Assembly (NCBI GenBank): GCA_040218535.1
Contig: JAVJRG010000008.1
Location: 1 to 64,000, forward strand
DNA: 64,000 nucleotides
Reading direction: 5' to 3'
DNA from: Lacipirellulaceae bacterium
GTDB taxonomy: Bacteria > Planctomycetota > Planctomycetia > Pirellulales > Lacipirellulaceae
The stretch's first letter is position 1; the number at the start of each line of letters is the position of its first letter. The notes under the pieces were generated by a model that did no database searches, was not told the DNA's origin, and saw nothing but the letters and a program-made list of their open reading frames with translations. A program made the position numbers and the translations under genes. Below, in pieces: positions 61,588 to 64,000 of the stretch.

Positions 61588-62331
61588 CTAATAGCGCACA
61601 ACAGGTTGCCATTGGCTGGCCGTGCGAGTGTCCCCTTGAGGGGTGACAATCGGAGGCGCGGCGGGAGCGACTCCGGCCGCTTGCAGCGAAGCAACACGAG
61701 TGGAGATCTCCGGCTGGAAACGATTGATCGTTAACGAACGTTGATAGTTGGCGAGTGCCTGTGCGTGATCGCCGGACATTTCGCGCAGGCGGCCCAAAGC
61801 TGTGAGCGCACGGCTATTCTGTGGTTCGATGGTGATCGCTTCGACAAGTTTCGTCGTGGCTTGTGGCAGTTGGTTGCTTTCCTCAAGCAAGCGCGCCAGT
61901 TCGATCCGCGGATCGGCTAGCTTCGGGCTCCGCTGTGCCCAACCTTCGAGCAATCGGAATGCAGCATCAGGGCGGTTGGTCTCGCTCAGGAGCACGGCCA
62001 GCCCGCGGTAACATTCCGTGTGATTGGGGTCGTATTCCAAGCACTGATTGTAGAGTTGCTCCGCCTGGGCCAGATTTGCCGTGTTGTTTTGCAGCTTGGC
62101 GGCTTTGTGTGTTGCCGCGGCCAAGTTGTAGTAGCTGGTGGCGTCTTTGGGATTGGTGGCCACGGCACGCTGGAACTGATCGGCCGCCTGCGCGTAGTTG
62201 CCGGACTGATACAGACGCACGCCCTCGGCATTCATCGCGTGGGTATTCATTTGCTGGCAACCTGAAGCAACCAGGCAGGGCAGAGCGGCGGCGAGCAATC
62301 GGGAAAGCGTCGAATTCGACATCACGGGCAA
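61588..62331 (-). CDS. TPR-repeat lipoprotein
   Basis: The 247-aa protein has a lipobox (LVASGC, about residues 20-25) and about four to five tetratricopeptide repeats (GVRLYQSGNYAQAADQFQRA; ATSYYNLAAATHKAAKLQNN; NSRALTALGRLREMSGDHAQ). TPRs mediate protein-protein contact, here probably in the periplasm. The start may be the ATG at 62331 or the next one at 62322. A perfect inverted repeat lies upstream. Confidence 0.9.
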   Translation of the reverse strand: MPVMSNSTLSRLLAAALPCLVASGCQQMNTHAMNAEGVRLYQSGNYAQAADQFQRAVATNPKDATSYYNLAAATHKAAKLQNNTANLAQAEQLYNQCLEYDPNHTECYRGLAVLLSETNRPDAAFRLLEGWAQRSPKLADPRIELARLLEESNQLPQATTKLVEAITIEPQNSRALTALGRLREMSGDHAQALANYQRSLTINRFQPEISTRVASLQAAGVAPAAPPIVTPQGDTRTASQWQPVVRY

Positions 62332-62443
62332 CGCGCGGAGCGTTCTCCTCGGGCGGTACAGTTAGTTCCGTCGCGGAGCGTAGCGAAGAGTTTTCAGAGC
62401 TGCAAGTTCGGCTCAAAGAGGTTGCTAGCAGTGGACTCCTCCT

Positions 62444-62513
62444 GAGCCGCCAGGCGTAAGCCGGCGGGTTGAACTCTCACTGGCTCAACCCGCCGGCTTA
62501 CGCCTGGCGGCTC
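62444..62513. repeat. Perfect 29-bp inverted repeat with 12-nt loop
   Basis: GAGCCGCCAGGCGTAAGCC and onward (62444-62472) is exactly complementary to 62485-62513. The element lies in the 385-bp divergent space between the TPR and histone-like genes. A single related arm lies at 24473-24496. Nothing else is recognised in this space. Confidence 0.92.
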
Positions 62514-62716
62514 ACGGGGCGTTGCAATCGTTACGGCCCTCACAAGTGCGACTTTCGCGTAAGTTTCCGCAGAATTCCAGGGTCGAATCCTTTCTCAGAT
62601 TTGCAATGTCGCCGAAATCGGGAATGTTTGCGTGACCTCCCAAGTCACTCATAAGCTAAGCTCCCCGCTGGCTCCCCTTCCCGCCTCGCGACCCCCTCGC
62701 ACAGGAGACTCCCACC

Positions 62717-63247
62717 GTGGCCAAGACTTCAACTGCACGCAAGACCAAGTCCACTTCGAAGAAGACCGCCAGCTCGACGAAGGCCAAAACTGCCTCAGCG
62801 AAGAAGCGTACCGCCAAAAAGCCTGCCGCCAAGAAGTCAGCCAAGCCGCGTAAGGCGAAACCTCCCGGTGAAGAAGAAGTGACCATCGACCGTCGCCGTG
62901 GTCAGCGTCGCGAAGAAGCGACAGATGCCGCACCGAAGGCCGAACGTCGCGATAAGGTGCAGCGTCGTCGCCAGATCGATCCCACCACCTGCGAGCGTGA
63001 TTATTCCGAAGCCGAAGTGGAATTCATGAACGCCATGGACGAATACAAACGGACCAGCGGCCGGATGTTCCCAACCTGCAGTGAAGTGCTGGAAGTGATT
63101 ACTTCCATCGGCTACGCCAAAGTCACGCCTGCTGAGCTAGCGATTCTCGGTCGTGCTCCCGTCGCACAGGAAACCGAAGAGGGAACTGTTGAGGAAGGAA
63201 ACGAAGAGGCTGGCGAATTCGCGGAAGAGGCTGAATTGGTTAGCTAA
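62717..63247 (+). CDS. Histone H1-like lysine-rich protein
   Basis: The 176-aa protein starts at a GTG with AGGAG about 10 nt upstream. Residues 1-55 are Lys/Ala/Ser/Thr-rich with KKTA and AKK repeats, like histone H1 tails and bacterial HctB-type proteins, and should bind DNA. The middle part has a basic [17 protein letters not shown] stretch. A conserved-looking domain ([20 protein letters not shown], then [20 protein letters not shown]) follows at about 93-130. The tail is acidic. Confidence 0.8.
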   Translation: MAKTSTARKTKSTSKKTASSTKAKTASAKKRTAKKPAAKKSAKPRKAKPPGEEEVTIDRRRGQRREEATDAAPKAERRDKVQRRRQIDPTTCERDYSEAEVEFMNAMDEYKRTSGRMFPTCSEVLEVITSIGYAKVTPAELAILGRAPVAQETEEGTVEEGNEEAGEFAEEAELVS

Positions 63248-63310
63248 GCTGGAAGCGGAGAAGTGTCCAGGTTTTGAGAACGCCGTGGTGAGAGCCGCGG
63301 CGTTCTTTCG

Positions 63311-63577
63311 TTAAGGAAGGGAATCCGCAACGATGTCGCGTAACTCTTCGGGACTGACTTCACCGAGTTGCTTCCCACGTGCGTCGAGTTTCTCGTTGAC
63401 TTTGATGGCCGTCTCTTGCATCACGCCATGCGTCTCTTCCGAACCTCCGGCCAACACAAAGTTCTTGCCGCGCGTCAGGCGTTTATGGCCATCTTCGGCA
63501 TCAAAAGCCAACCCAAGTAGGGCAGCGTTTCTGTTGGGACCCTTTTCATCGGGCTTCTTGGGAAGTCGTGAACTCAT
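63311..63577 (-). CDS. Hypothetical conserved-looking small protein
   Basis: The 88-aa protein reads LLGLAFDAEDGHKRLTRGKN, then LAGGSEETHGVMQETAIKVN and LGEVSPEELRDIVADSLP. It is soluble, with no known motif. The composition is convincing. Similar proteins are, to my knowledge, frequent in planctomycetes, but I cannot name the family. Confidence 0.75.
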   Translation of the reverse strand: MSSRLPKKPDEKGPNRNAALLGLAFDAEDGHKRLTRGKNFVLAGGSEETHGVMQETAIKVNEKLDARGKQLGEVSPEELRDIVADSLP

Positions 63578-63676
63578 GGATGCTTCACTTTGGGTTGCAG
63601 TCGATGGCGGATCGTGACGGTCATTGCCGCTCGTACTATCCTAGGCACTGGCAGCACTGAGGCAAGTCGAGTGCTG

Positions 63677-63745
63677 TAGGACGGCCACTCCTGGCCGTCG
63701 CTGGGCACACCGCACTGTGGCTGACGGGCAGGAGTGCCCGTCCTA
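63677..63745. repeat. Paired palindromic element (GGACGGSCACTCCTGSCCGTC family)
   Basis: TAGGACGGCCACTCCTGGCC (from 63677) and a right arm (63723-63745, ending GTCCTA) match at 21 of 23 positions as reverse complements. Each arm is palindromic itself (ACGGCCA/TGGCCGT). It lies between two minus-strand genes. Confidence 0.85.
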
Positions 63746-63757
63746 AGCTGCGATCAA

Positions 63758-64000
63758 TCAGCGACGACGGCTCCAGGCCCGTAAGGCGTTCTCGGCTGCC
63801 TCGCGACTATCTTTCGTCGCGTCCTTTTTCGGAAGCGGAGGCAGCTTGCCGGGCTCTTTCTTCTTTTTCGAATCAGAAGCCTCATCGATGGACGAATCCT
63901 CTGGCGACTCTTCGTCTCTTACGTCGGCCGTGTCGAGGGCTATGGTTTCCGTCGGTTCGCTGGGCAGCTTGTCCTTTGGCAACGGAATAGCACTGGTCTC
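63758..64000 (-). CDS. Hypothetical protein, C-terminal part, cut by the window edge
   Basis: The frame is open to the window edge, so the start lies outside or at the TTG at 63982. The visible part is acidic and Ser-rich, then Lys-rich (DSKKKKEPGKLPPLPKKDA), and ends REAAENALRAWSRRR. No family is recognised. It looks disordered. Confidence 0.6.
   Translation of the reverse strand, partial: ETSAIPLPKDKLPSEPTETIALDTADVRDEESPEDSSIDEASDSKKKKEPGKLPPLPKKDATKDSREAAENALRAWSRRR

Overview
The window looks like chromosomal DNA of a planctomycete, probably near the Pirellulales. The marker set is typical of that group: a DUF1552/DUF1592 pair, PEP-CTERM secreted proteins, a YXWGXW-repeat protein, a PQQ-type beta-propeller, several Ser/Thr kinases, an ECF sigma/anti-sigma pair, and many intergenic inverted-repeat elements. 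The assignment rests on gene content and protein style; no rRNA or marker phylogeny is available here.

Positions 1-7914 hold a type II-C CRISPR-Cas9 locus next to an integrase and a tRNA. The array (26 complete 36-bp repeats plus a partial one cut by the window edge) is followed on the opposite strand by cas2, cas1 and cas9 (1071 aa). A tracrRNA gene lies just beyond the cas9 start on the + strand: a 36-nt anti-repeat, two hairpins and an intrinsic terminator. Each repeat appears to carry its own promoter (TTGGAA, 16 nt, TACACT). The same promoter survives on the reverse strand of the anti-repeat, pointing at cas9. A degenerate repeat sits between cas9 and cas1. A tyrosine recombinase and tRNA-Pro(CGG) flank the locus, which suggests carriage on an integrative element.

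Positions 8086-31358 are mostly core and accessory metabolism. They include an FHA-GAF-AAA+ sigma54 regulator, a secreted beta-propeller, a PaaK-like AMP-binding enzyme, a DUF971 protein, a gliding-type ABC transporter operon (ATPase, fused permease/GldG-like protein, DUF4340), nadB, a giant low-complexity membrane protein, lpxK, a BON-like protein, cysC with an acyl-CoA dehydrogenase-like protein, a DUF4160/DUF2442 pair and an alpha-glucan phosphorylase.

Positions 31587-48372 hold a Spondin_N/PEP-CTERM protein, the DUF1592/DUF1552 operon, metF, a small-protein/HNH/kinase cluster, a RAYT transposase bracketed by near-perfect 33-bp inverted repeats, a SulP transporter, two small genes (one HTH plus zinc ribbon), a GH88-like hydrolase, a PAP2 phosphatase, an ECF sigma/anti-sigma pair and a two-domain fasciclin protein.

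Positions 48535-64000 hold an FAD oxidoreductase, the YXWGXW protein, a DUF885 metallopeptidase-like protein, a small membrane protein, a UGT-type glycosyltransferase, a thioredoxin-fold lipoprotein, a kinase followed by a J-domain/LRR protein, a two-gene small-protein module, a PEP-CTERM protein, a TPR lipoprotein, a histone-H1-like protein and two small hypothetical genes. About a dozen intergenic spaces carry paired-arm palindromic elements, several of them exactly between convergent genes.
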